Source: Clitoria ternatea | Lineage: Eukaryota; Streptophyta; Magnoliopsida; Fabales; Fabaceae | Direction: 5' to 3' | NCBI GenBank assembly: GCA_037962975.1 | Contig: CM075671.1 | Coordinates: 15,981,001 to 16,045,000, forward strand | DNA: 64,000 nucleotides | Part shown: positions 36,035 to 47,245 of the stretch, one piece after another | Layout of the letters: each line of letters starts with the position of its first letter | Numbering within the stretch: position 1 is the first letter of the stretch | Notes under the pieces: generated by a model | What the model saw: the letters and a program-made list of their open reading frames with translations, nothing else | What the model was told of the DNA's origin: nothing | The model's database searches: none | Translations under genes and position numbers: made by a program

Positions 36035-36499
36035 ATCTCCCTTTATTTGTTGACAATAAACATCAAGTCTTTTCGTGGATGAAATCTATCATCAGAACAT
36101 CATAGAATGACAAAAGCATAGTAAAATAAGCAGATTCTTCAATGATCAAAATAGTGCATACAATACATTATGTATCATTTCCAGTCATTACATTGAACCA
36201 TAAAAGACTACACACACTCCCCCTTTTGTAACCAACAAAAAAGAGAACATCACCGAGACTCAAAAAGTAAATCGCGAGTGAGACTGGAAATGAAAAAAGG
36301 GAAAGCAGCAGATGAAAGAACAGTGAAAAAACGAGTTTAAAACACAAAAAGATACGGGGAATGAAAAGTGATCAAAGAGGGACGATATAAAAAGATAGGA
36401 TTATGGGAAGACAAGGAATAGGAACAGGACAATTCTTCCTAAAGAGTCCAAAGATAATGACACCATATTGCATCAGCATGAGCTTCAATTGGATTAAGC
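36035..36499 (-). other. Element I segment between 3' ORF end and LTR
   Basis: Begins with the purine tract (36035-36048) and runs to the insertion of C. The last 22 codons of the 3' ORF lie at 36439-36504, with its stop at 36439-36441; the rest is noncoding. Confidence 0.55.
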
Positions 36500-36504
36500 G
36501 CTGT
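36500..36504. repeat. Target site duplication of element C, left copy
   Basis: GCTGT immediately before TGTAACATCCC; the same bases are at 49841-49845. Confidence 0.93.
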
Positions 36505-37814
36505 TGTAACATCCCTGATCTTTTAGTAAAATTATGATGAGCGGAAAATATTAATAATTGTTTTAGAGATTTATTTGATATTTTTATGAATTATTAGACA
36601 ATTATAAATAATTAACTAGTGTGGAAATAAATAAATTTATTGATTGATTAATTACAAAAGGTTAAATGAGATGAAATTAGAAGGAGGTAAAAGTTTAATT
36701 AAAACTTTCAATGAAATTATAAAAGAAATGGGGAAAAGACAGTTTTTCCCCAAGTCTTAAATAATAAAGATTCCTTCTCCTTCCTTATTCATTTCACGCG
36801 ACTCCTTCTTCTTCTTCTTTCTCTTCTCCTCTCACTGCCAAGAGCTGCATGCTCCAAGGGAAGGCTCTGTTCGCATCAAAACTTTGAAATAACTCCATTT
36901 CTGAGATCATGACTTCGAGGTGAGTGCAATGGACTCTTTAAATTGAGTTATCTCATCTCTTTCATTTTCTCCTTTAAACTGAATGGTCATGCATGGCGGG
37001 GTAAGGTTCCGTTTTCCACTCCTTTAGTGTGTGTGAGCTTGAAAATGGTCTTTAGAGCAATAAGGGTGGTATGATGTTAATGGGTTTTGCATTCTGACCT
37101 CCGTAGGTAGCAAAACGAACATCAGGGGACTAAGTGACGAAGCGGGTGTTGAATTCAGAGGTAGAACCTTAAACCCAGCACTTAGAGGACGCAATCGGCA
37201 TCAAGAATAAATCGTCGAAGCTTGGAATCGAGGTAAGGGGTGTTCGGGTTGTAATTAATTAGAATAGATGCGTATCTTGGGTTCGGGTCGCAGAGCTAAG
37301 TATTAAAACGGTAAGAAAGATTGTTGGATGATAATTGCATGTGTATGTATATATGAATATGAATTGTGTATGGTTTATGATGAGTATGTTTTGCATTGTG
37401 ATGATTCGATGTGTATAGTGGCATTGGTGATGACAGGCTTGACAAGTAGGTCACCCATTTAATGAGCATGAGTTGTTGATGATGGGCACTTGTTATATGA
37501 TATGATGAATATGAGTTATACATGTATGATTATGTGGTGTGGGATGGCCGACGGTATGTATAGCCCCCCGTTTTCGGCTCCCGTGGTTTTTGTGCCCAGT
37601 TGAGCTACCTAGTGGTCAAGTAGGACCCAGTGGTTGAGGTGAAGAGTCAAGCAGGACTCGGTGAACCAAGCAGGGTTCACGGGGCGTCAAGTAGGACCCT
37701 CAGCTGAAGGCTGATCCTTTTAGTATCCGGATACTAGGCGTCGATTTTGTGTGAGAGTCAGTGGTGATAATTGATGAATTATTAGTATTGTGTGATGGTG
37801 TATGTACCTAATTA

Positions 37815-37907
37815 TATTTGTCGAGTGTGATTTGCTATATTTGCCAAGTGTGATTTGCTATATTTACCGAGTGTGATTTGCTATATTTACCGAGTGTGAT
37901 TTACAAT
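37815..37907 (+). repeat. 23-bp tandem repeat in LTR of element C
   Basis: Four copies of a unit with CCGAGTGTGATTTGCTATAT; matching copies lie in the 3' LTR at about 48545-48640. Confidence 0.85.
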
Positions 37908-38351
37908 TTATGGATAAAGCAGTCAGACAAAGTTTATATACATGTATTTTGTTATTTAATTTCCGTTCTAGATTAATTATGATGCCAAACACTCACCCTT
38001 GCTGTGGTTTTCTTTAATTTAGTAACCAGTGACAGGAAAGAGGTCGGAACCCTGGAGGTGCGCCGAGCGGAGGACTGATGCCAAGGAACCGAGGAATTAT
38101 GAAATGAATTCTGTGTGTAATGTATAATGAGTTTTTATGTATGTGATGCCATAACATGTTGCTTGTGTGTTGAACTAATCTAGAATCGGTATGTTGATTA
38201 ATGTGGACATGAATTCATGTTGCTGAAGTGGTATGGTAATGATGTTAATGTGGTCGATGTTGATTTTTATGAGTTTAATATATATATTGGCACGAAGCCA
38301 ATAGTAGATGTAAATGATAAATTGCTATGGGCAGGTTTTGTAGATAATTTT

Positions 38352-38752
38352 GAGGCATGACCGAGAGAACCTCTTTCGAGTGAAGGAAGGTTAGGATATT
38401 TCTGAGTGAGGTATACCCGAGAGAACCTCTTCTGAGTGAAGGTTAGGATGTTTCTGAGTGAGGTATGCCTGAGAAAACCTCTTCTGAGTGAAGGTTAGGA
38501 TGTTTCTGAGTGAGGTATGCCCAAGAGAACCTCTTCTGAGTGAAGGTTAGGATGTTTTCAAGTGAGGCATGGCCGAGAGATCCACTTCTGAGTGAAGGTT
38601 AGGATGTTTCCGAATGAGGCATGACCGAGAGATCCACTTCTGAGTGAAGGTTAGGGTGTTTCCGAGCGAGACATGACCGAGAGATCCACTTCTGAGTGAA
38701 TGTTAGGATGTTTCCGAGTGAAGCATGACTGAGAGGACCATTTCCGAGTAAA
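38352..38752 (+). repeat. About 50-bp tandem array with TCCGAGTGAG in LTR of element C
   Basis: Eight or so units containing GACCGAGAGA(AC)CTC, CTGAGTGAAGGTTAGGATG and TTTCCGAGTGAGG. The 3' LTR copy is at 49086-49488. The element A LTR lacks it and has an unrelated block there. Confidence 0.88.
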
Positions 38753-38810
38753 AGACTGAATTTGTGAATTTCCCTTGCATGTTTCGTAGTTTGCTCAGGT
38801 TTAAAATGTA

Positions 38811-38895
38811 GAATTCACTCAAGCGAGTCAGAACACGCCTAAACGACCTTCACTGGTTTCGCTTAAGCGAATCAGGGTCTCGCTCAAGCGAGTGA
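38811..38895. repeat. CGCTCAAGCGAG near-palindromes in LTR of element C
   Basis: CACTCAAGCGAGT, CGCTTAAGCGAAT and TCGCTCAAGCGAGT lie within 85 bp; the 3' LTR copy is at about 49549-49630. The same motif is massively repeated in LTR fragment G (56575-57010). Confidence 0.85.
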
Positions 38896-39108
38896 CCCCT
38901 GACTTCATTTTCTTCTTCCGCTTATCTAATTAATTCAATTTTATTATTTGATTTATTTCCTATCGGTTATTATTTTAAGTGTGCTTAAGGAAAATAAATG
39001 TGGTTTTACATTAGGATCTAATTAACTATCAGTAAACGCGAAAAATTTATTGTGAAAAATATTTAAACGGATGTAAATAAATGTAAAATTGACGTAGGAC
39101 GTCACAGG

Positions 39109-39122
39109 TGGTATGCGAGCGG
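39109..39122 (+). other. Primer binding site of element C (decayed tRNA-Met site)
   Basis: TGGTATGCGAGCGG, two bases after the LTR end; it matches TGGTATCAGAGC except for two positions. Confidence 0.75.
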
Positions 39123-39361
39123 TTCTTTCTAGAGCCGGGTACATGGGTGAACCCAATAATAATGTGAGTCCTATACTGGACTGTTTTTGCATTCTATTGC
39201 ATTGTGCTTGTGGTTGTTTGTGTTATTAACAGAATAGCTTGGCATCATTCCCTTGGCACTCCGGTGGTGTTGTATTTTATATGTGTATGAGGTAAATATC
39301 CGACTCCCTGGTAGATCATTGGTTATTAATGGTGATGTGTTTTTTATTGTAGAATTACTTT

Positions 39362-40430
39362 ATGGCTGAGGGAACTAGTTCTGGTGGAGGAGATGACTTC
39401 TTCTCGAAATTTTCTCAATTGATGAGTAGGACCGAGTCTGGTCCCACTCTTGACAAATTCCTAAAAAGGAATCCCCCTACTTATAAAGGAGGGCATGACT
39501 ATGATGGAGGCATGTTTGGATACGGGAAATTGAACAAGCTTTTGAGTATTTTGAGTGTTCGGAGGAGCAGAAAGTACAGTTTGCAACTTATCAGCTGAAA
39601 GACGAGGCTGGGATATGGTGGTCTAGGACCAAGGTGCAAATGAATGCAGCAAGTGAACCGCTGGTGTGGGTAAATTTCCGTAGGAGGTTTCTCGTCAAAT
39701 ACTTTCCTAATAATCACAAAATCTGAAAAGAAATGGAGTTTCTGAGATTAGAACAAGGCAAAATATCAGTGGCCGAGTATACTACCAAGTTTGATGAATT
39801 GTGTGACTTCTATCACCTTTTCTCCTTGGAAGGAACCGAGGGTAGTAAATGTACTAAGTATGAAGCCGGATTACGAATTGAACTCCGCAGTGTGATTGTG
39901 CCTATAGAGATTCAGGATTATCCTACTTTGGTGAATAAGGCTAGGCTGACTGAGGAAGTACAATTACAAAGAACATTTCAACCAAAAGATAAGAGACCGT
40001 TGAAGGCAAGAGGATTCAGCTTTAAGAAAATGGGTCAGTTCTTTCGTGGCGGTAAGTCTTCCGCTACGTCTTCTTCCTCTTCTGGTCGGGGTTCTGCTGG
40101 CCGTTCGAGTAGTCAATCGGGTAGCCGTGCATGCTATAATTGTGGCCAGGAGGGCCATATTGTGAAACACTATCCGGCTAGTCAAATTGTTTGTTTCCAA
40201 TATGGACAACCGGGACACCTTAGGCCTGATTTCCCACAGAGGCAGCAACCGAGTGGACATGGTAACCGAGCCAATACTTCTGTGACTCGTGGTGCTAATC
40301 TTCAGAGGGGAGGTAGAAGCGGTGGTGGTCGTGGAGGCCAACACTCGGGGAGGTCTGATGCTCAATCTAGTGGCGCTCAAAATGTTATGGTCGGGCGAGT
40401 ATTTGCCTTTGATGCTCCTGAAGTTGCAAC
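39362..40430 (+). pseudogene. Element C gag, frameshifted
   Basis: The ATG at 39362 (MAEGTSSGGGDDFF) matches the gag start of A. A one-base indel near 39507 moves the frame; a stop lies at 39724-39726; the frame is then open from 39727 through CYNCGQEGHIVKHYPAS and a second knuckle-like segment (CFQYGQPGHLRPDF), in which several cysteines are replaced (Y, Y and F). The zinc knuckles are therefore damaged by missense changes as well. Confidence 0.9.
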
Positions 40431-42286
40431 GACCGACAACTTGGTGCAGGGTAAGTGCCTTATTCATGGCTATCTAGTAAATGTAATTTATGATTCGGGT
40501 GCGACCCATTCTTTTATCTCTGAGAGTTGTGTATGACGGCTTGGTTTACCGGTGGTGTTAATAGAGAATGCTCTTAGTGTCTCCACTCCTACGGGCTCCA
40601 CTTTCCGTGCAACCACTATGTGTGGGGAATTGCAAATGCAAGTTGAAGATCGCACCTTTCTGGTGAATCTAATTTGTATGCCATTGAAGAACCTAGATAT
40701 TATTTTAGGTCTCGATTGGTTGGCTGCTAACCAAGTTATGGTGGACTACTATCGGAAGACCATCGTTTTCTCCCAGGAACTTAACACAAAGAACGTGGTG
40801 AGTGATGTCTCCGCAACTTATGTTATTCTATTTACTTCGGAAGGACGATATAATCTTATGCCGAGTGATATTCCGGTAGTGTGCGATTTCCCTGATGTAT
40901 TTCTGGAAGAAATTCCGGAGTTGCCTCCCAATCGGGAGATTGATTTTACCATCGATTTGATTCCCGGGGCCGAACCTGTGTCCCGTGCGCCTTATAGAAT
41001 GTCCTCGGTAGAATTGACCGAAGTGAAGAAATAAGTGAACGAGATGTTAGAGAAGGGGTTTATCCGACCGAGTGCTTCACCGTGGGGTGCTCCGGTACTA
41101 TTGGTGAAAAAGAAGGACGGTAGTATGCGGATGTGTATCGACTATCGATAGTTGAATAAGTTGACGGTTAAGAATAAATATCCTTTGCCACGAATCGATG
41201 ATTTGTTGGATCAGTTACGAGGCGCTGTAGTATTTTCCAAGATCGACTTGAGGTCGGGGTATCACCAAATAAGAGTGAAGTCGGAGGATATTCCAAAGAC
41301 GGCGTTCCGGACTCGGTATGGACACTTTGAGTATGTTGTAATGCCCTTTGGAGTGACAAATGCTCCTGCTATCTTCATGGATTACATGAACCGGATCTTT
41401 CAACCATACTTGGATCAATTTGTGGTAGTGCTCATCGATGATATATTGGTGTATTCGAAATCGATTGAGGAACATGCACAACTTCTTCAAATTGTTTTAC
41501 AGATACTACGTGAGAAAAGGCTGTATGCTAAGTTATCTAAATGTGATTTCTGGGAAGGAAGTGTATAATTCTTGGGGCATGTGATTTCCCGAGACGGCGT
41601 ATCTGTTGATCCATCCAAGATTAAAGCAGTTATGGCTTGGGAAAGGCCTAAGTCGGTGACTAAAATTAGGAGTTTTCTCGGATTGGTTGGGTATTATCGT
41701 CGCTTTATTGAAGGATTTTCTCGTATTGCGCTTCCTTTGACTCGGTTGACGAGAAAGGAGAGTCCATTTGTATGGTCGGACAAGTGTGAATTGAGTTTCC
41801 AAACTCTTACGCGGTGTTTGACTACTGCACCTGTACTTGCACTACCAGATGTGACAAAAGAATTTGTGGTGTATTGTGATGCATCTAAGTTTGGTTTGGG
41901 ATGTGTGCTGATGCAGGATGACCGGGTGATTGCTTATGCCTCAAAGCAATTGAGACCGCATGAACAGAATTACCCGACTCATGACTTTGAGCTTGCGGCG
42001 GTAGTATTTGCATTAAAGATCTGGCGCCATTATTTATATGGGTCTCGCTTCGTGGTATTTAGTACCACAAGAGCTTGAAATACTTATTTGATCAGAAGGA
42101 ACTAAACATGAGACAAAGAAGATGGGTGGAGTACCTAAAAGATTATGATTTTGATTTGAGGTACCATCCTGGTAAAGCAAATGTTGTTGCCGATGCTCTA
42201 AGTAGAAAAGTATTACATGCAGCCTTCTTGATGGGCAAAGAGCAAGAATTGTTGGAAAGCTTTCGTGATATGAACATTGGGTCGTT
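40431..42286 (+). pseudogene. Element C protease, reverse transcriptase, RNase H
   Basis: The protease shows YDSGATHSFIS (near 40490); the RT shows SKIDLRSGYHQIRV and LIDDILVYSK (near 41435); RNase H shows VVYCDASKFGLGCVLMQ and DALSRK. Stops are at 40534-40536, 41032-41034, 41149-41151 and 41566-41568. A one-base loss near 42065 shifts the frame, and a deletion near 42285 shifts it again. Confidence 0.93.
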
Positions 42287-43123
42287 ATGAACATTCTAAA
42301 TCAAATGATAGTTGGGATGCTGAAGATCTCCAATGAATTTCTGGAATCTTTAGCTGTGGCCCAAAAGGACGATGAAGAGTTGCTTGAACTGCTTGACACT
42401 CAAGCAAGAGGTAAAGATATGGAATTAACCAAAGGTAATGATGGAATTTGGAGATTCCGAGACCGAGTGGTGGTGCCTGCAAAAGGTGATTTCAGGCAAG
42501 CCGTGTTAGTTAAAGCACATAGGAGTTCTTTGAGCATTCATCCCGGTGTTACCAAGATGTACCACGATTTGAAGAAGGAATTCTGGTGGTCGGGAATGAA
42601 GAAGGCAATAACTGAATATGTAAAGTCTTGTGTGATATGTCAGAAATGTAAGGTTGAACACCAGAGACCCCCTGGATTGCTCCAACCACCTGAGATTCCG
42701 ATTTGGAAGTAGGAGAGTATTACTATGGATTTTGTATCCGGGTTACCTCGTACCCAATCTGGATGTAATGCAATCTGGGTAATTGTGGATAGGTTGACCA
42801 AGAGTGCTCACTTCTTGGCTATGAACATGAAATGGTCATTGGACCGACTAGCTAGATTGTACATTACGGAGATTGTAAGATTGCATGGTGTGCCTTTGAG
42901 TATCATTTCGGATCGTGATACCCGGTTCACTTCCAAATTCTGGGGAGGTTTACAACAGGAGTTGGGTACTAAACTAAGATTGAGTTCAGCTTATCATCCT
43001 CAGACTGATGGTCAGTCTGAGCGTACAATTTAGACTTTAGAGGATATGCTTAGAGCTTGTGTATTGGAGCAAGGTGGTTCATGGGAAAGATACTTGCCAT
43101 TGGTGGAATTCGCTTATAACAAC
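42287..43123 (+). pseudogene. Element C integrase, N-terminal and core part
   Basis: HHCC region (SIHPGVTKMYHDL, CVICQKCKVEHQ), core with MDFVSGLPRTQSGC and DRDTRFTSKFWGG, up to TDGQSERTI. Stops lie at 42710-42712 and 43031-43033. The solo LTR S interrupts it at 43124. Confidence 0.93.
43119..43123. repeat. Target site duplication of solo LTR S, left copy
   Basis: ACAAC; the right copy at 46554-46558 reads ATAAC, one transition away. Confidence 0.8.
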
Positions 43124-43646
43124 TGTGACACCCAACTTTCGTAATATATTAACCTAAATTTTCGAAATAAATTTTTCACGTTTAAATAATCATTTTGAAA
43201 TTCATAATTTAAATTCTAAGGTCACGTAAAAATTGATAAATGCGGAATATTATCATGCATACTAGTCGTGGACAAATAAAACATAATACATTTATATAGC
43301 GAAAATGATAAAGAAGATTACAGTACAAGGTACATGATAATATTATTACAACACATTAAATCTCAATTGAAGTCAACACCCAAGCAATATAACATAAAAG
43401 CTTCATTAATTACACCACTCGTCATTCTGTGTAGCATGCACTGTAAAAATAATGTAAGAGTGAGACAAAATATAGAATAAATATAAAATAAGTAAAATTG
43501 CACATACACAATCAACAAACCATAATGATATGATGAATATGCCAAACAAGGTCATTTACATTTAATAATCTTTCATTTAGTCAAATGATGTCATGCTGGA
43601 TCCATTTTGGTTTGGTGGGAATACTGTAGTAAAAAGTCTCATAGAG

Positions 43647-43825
43647 ACACAAGTAGGAATTAGCATAAACCATGAATCCTTACCCTTTATGGCCCTCAAG
43701 TACCGAAGTACACAAGTAGCAATTAGCATAAACCATGAATCCCTACACTTCATGGCTCTCAAGTACCGACGTACACAAGTAGGAATTAGCATAAACGATG
43801 AATCCCTACACTTCATAGCTCTTAG
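43647..43825. repeat. 63-bp tandem triplicate in solo LTR S
   Basis: Copies start at 43647, 43710 and 43773 (ACACAAGTAGGAATTAGCAT); the third is partial at its end. Confidence 0.9.
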
Positions 43826-45099
43826 CGAAAATAAGGCTTTAACTCATCATAGAATAACCCCCCACCAGGGCCGGCAATCATGGAACCCCTAAATTCCATG
43901 GTGCGTCCAAATGCTTATGATGCATGAATGCCTTTAATTCTCTTTATCAATTTAACATACCATGATATCAATACTTCCATAATCACTTGGAAAACCATAA
44001 GTCCTCAAAGGACACATCACATATATTAATTCTCAAAATCATGGATTTACAGTTCAACAACATATCTCAATAAACCACAAGGCATTCATGTATACATTAA
44101 TTTAGTCATTCATAATTATTCATCACAAAGATAAACATATTGTATGTCATTCATAGGACACTCAATAACATCCATGATAATCAATAATCCCTTAATAATT
44201 CAAAAATAAATCATTACCCACATGGAAAATATCATTTTCATCCATAATAATCATCATAGGTAATTTTAAAAATTTACAACAGCAACATACATTAGTACAG
44301 TGATCGTAAAGTGAGCAAATCAAATCCTTTTTAAGCAATTCCACTTTATATAGATCCATAACATAAATATCTACAACTTTTATGAAGACATCAAAGTCTA
44401 AATATGTATCTATAATTTCCAGAATATTAATATTTACACAAAATAGAAGGTACATATCCTAGAATAGACATACTGTAGTATTTTGACTGTAACTCATACT
44501 ATACATATCCAAATCAGTCGGTCCAAGTCTCAAAATTTACATAACGAAAAGATCTACAACTTTGATGAAGAAGTCAGAGTCAAATTCACACATTTTCAGC
44601 TTCAAAATTAAGTAACAAGCTGTGAAAATAAATCTGGAAATCCTAGAACAACATACAATTCTACCCATTCCATATTTATTCACAACCCTATCCCCTCTTA
44701 CCTTGATGGAGGATCTTAGATTGGTTGAAAAACGTTCTCTTTTTACTGTCCTAGCTTCAGATCAAAGGTGACTTGACGGAGAAAAAGAAATGAGAGAGAG
44801 GCTTTACTAATTTTAGTTTGTTCTAAGAATTCAGACTTGGGAACGAGATGTAGTGTCGATTTAATAATGCAAAAGACAAGTGAGGGAGAAGCTTTTTCAT
44901 AATTGGATTGTAGTGGAATGTTAGGTGCATTAATTGTGGTGATAATGGAGGTTTTAGATAAGAAAATGAGCTGTATTGTTGACCATTTCTGCCGCCTACA
45001 TAATGGAGTTTGTATGATTGAAGTAAATATATTAAAATATGTACAAGATGATATTGGAGTAAAATATTAATTCTGACACTGGTTCGGTATTTTGGGCAT

Positions 45100-46380
45100 A
45101 TCTCTTTTCGAGAAAAATTTATCAGAGCCTCTTTTCATTCAGAATTGCTCCACTCGGAAGGGAATTCGCTCGGAAATGTTTCTGCTTGAAACACTCAGTC
45201 ATAGCTTTTCTTTCCGAGTGAGTGACCCACTCGGAAATGTCTCACCCGGAGACACCTTATTCAGAAATATCTCACTCGGATATATCTCTGCCCGAAAGTG
45301 CTCATTCAAAATTAGCCATTTTTTGTTTAGAATTGATTCACTCGGAATTTCTCTACTCGGATATATTTCTACTCGAAAAATACTTTATTCAAAGTCAAAG
45401 CCTTTCTTCACTCGAAAGTATTTCTCTCGGAAGTGCGTCACTCGGAAATCTTACAACCGAAAGATCATTCGGAGTCGAAGTTCAGTCCTCTCTCGGAAAT
45501 CTTTCCACTTGGGAATATCACTCGGAGTCGAAGGCAATCTCGAAGATGAACCCGAGCATAAGCTCTCGGCAACTTTGAATATGACCCGAGCACAGGCTCT
45601 AGGCAATCTTTATGACACTCGAGCACGAATAGAATGAAGGGGTTCACCACTCGGATATTTACTTCCCCCGGGAACTTTTCACTCGGAAACGTATTCATTC
45701 GAGTCAAAGTCTTTCTCTGTTCTAGAAGTACTTCCCCTGGAAATGACTCACTCGGTAGTCTCAATTGGTGACATATCACGCGGGAATCGGAAAGGTCTCA
45801 CTTGGTGTCATCCACTTGGAAATGTCTCACTCGGTACCATCCCACACGGGAGTGTCGCACTCGGGGACACCCCACTCGGGAAAGTTGTATTTAAGTCGGA
45901 GATACCTCACTCGGGAATATCTCGGCCCGAGAAGTACTCATTCAAAATCAAAGCTTTTCTTTGTTCGGAAGTACTTCTCTCGGAAACGTTTCACTCGGAG
46001 ACGTTTCATTCGGAAATGAGTCACTCGGAGATGGTTTATTCGGAAATGAGTCACTCGGAGACGAGTCACTCGGGGATGTTTCATTCAGAAGTATGGAACT
46101 TGGAAGCGTCTTTGCCCAAAAGGTGCTCATTCGAAGTCAGAGCCCCTTTCACTCAGAAGTAGTTCTCTCAGACACGCTTCACTCAAAAATGTCTTCGAGG
46201 CCAGGACTCCCTTCACTCGGAAGTGGTTCTCTCGGTCATGGCTTGCTCGGAAATATCTTAACCTTCCTTCACTCGGAAGTTCTCTCGGTCATACCTCACG
46301 CAGAAAAATCTCACTCGAAATCAGATCCCTTTCTTCACTCGGAATATCTTATTCGAAAGTACTTCACTCGGTAATCTCCC
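45100..46380 (-). repeat. TCACTCGGA motif array in solo LTR S
   Basis: Dozens of CACTCGGAA variants over 1.3 kb, often spaced 12-25 bp apart (for example CACTCGGAGACG and CATTCGGAAATGAG near 45990-46070). In element sense the motif is TTCCGAGTG, as in the LTRs of B and C. Confidence 0.85.
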
Positions 46381-46553
46381 AATTAGAATGCTACCAGAAG
46401 TTAATATTAAAGGAAGCTATTTGAACGAATCAAAAAGAAACTTCAATTCACAGCCAAACTTATGTAGAAAGTTAATATAAATAGATAATATCATTAATGA
46501 TCTAAACAAAAATGATTATACATGAGAATGAATTTTTTTTTTGGGATGTTACA

Positions 46554-47200
46554 ATAACAGCTACCACAGTAGCATTGGTATGGCTCCGTATAAAGCCTTA
46601 TACGGTAGAAGGTGTCGTATACCTTTGTGTTGGAATGAAAATGGCGATGCCATTCATTTTGGACCCGAGTTAATCTAGGAAATGAATGAACATGTTGCTT
46701 TGATTCGTGAAAAAATGAAGATTGCCCAAGACCAACAGAAAAGTTACTATGACAATCGTCATAGGCCACTTGAGTTCCGGGCGGAAGATTGGATATTTCT
46801 AAAGGTTTCACGAACCAAAGGTGTAGGTCGGATATTGAAGAGTCACAAGCTTAACCCGAGATACATCAGGCTATATCAGATTTTAAAGAGGATCGGTGAT
46901 GTTGCTTACCAATTGGATCTTCCCCAATCATTAATTAATGTCCACAATGTATTTTATGTATCATAACTCCGAGAGTACATTCCGTGTGATTCCATGATTG
47001 TTACGGAAGATTCTATCGAATTAAAGGAGGACCTGACGGTGGAAGTTACACCAATCGGTATTGAAGAATACCAGACCAAACGGTTAAGAAACAAGGAAGT
47101 ACCATTGGTAAAGGTGAAGTAGCAAAATTTAAATGGGATAACCTACACGTGGGAGTTGGAATAGGACATAAGGCGGTTGTACCCCAATCTTTTTCAATAA
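46554..47200 (+). pseudogene. Element C integrase C-terminus and chromodomain
   Basis: Resumes after S with SSIGMAP-like codons, then PLEFRAEDWIFLKVS and GVGRILKSHKLNPRYI, then the chromodomain region (DLTVEVTPIGIEEYQTKRLR) and LYPNLF before the stop at 47198-47200. In-frame stops occur at 46676-46678, 46964-46966, in the VKVK segment near 47120, and near 47163, so the chromodomain is broken. Confidence 0.88.
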
Positions 47201-47228
47201 GGTGCGTTGATTTCGGGGACGAAATCCT

Positions 47229-47245
47229 TTTTTAGGGGGGGTGGA
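47229..47245 (+). other. Polypurine tract of element C
   Basis: TTTTTTAGGGGGGGTGGA directly before the 3' LTR at 47246. Confidence 0.75.

Larger units (their letters stand above)
36505..39106 (+). repeat. 5' LTR of element C
   Basis: 2602 bp matching 47246-49840 with scattered mainly G/A and C/T differences. A TATA-like TTAAATAATAAAG (about 36757-36769) followed by a TTCTTCTTC/CTCTTCTC leader (36775-36835) suggests transcription starts near 36790. Downstream are a 23-bp repeat (37815-37907), a TCCGAGTGA array (38352-38752) and CGCTCAAGCGAG near-palindromes (38811-38895). Confidence 0.95.
43124..46553 (-). mobile_element. Solo LTR S (3.43 kb) inserted in the integrase of C
   Basis: Starts TGTGACACCC and ends GGGATGTTACA on the plus strand, so in the minus sense it begins TGTAACATCCC, the LTR start typical of this lineage. 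There is no internal region, no domain and only one LTR, as expected from LTR-LTR recombination. It contains a 63-bp triplicate (43647-43825) and a long TCACTCGGA array (45100-46380). Confidence 0.88.

Noticed and set aside
39289..39357. Possible small intron in the leader of element C (GAG/GTAAATA to TTTTATTGTAG), also hinted in A
   Set aside because: Only about 65 nt long, at the lower limit for plant introns, and no coding frame depends on it.
45100..46380. Regularly spaced CTCGG motifs as a CRISPR-like array
   Set aside because: Motifs are short, variable and irregularly spaced, there are no unique spacers of constant length, and the DNA is plant nuclear.
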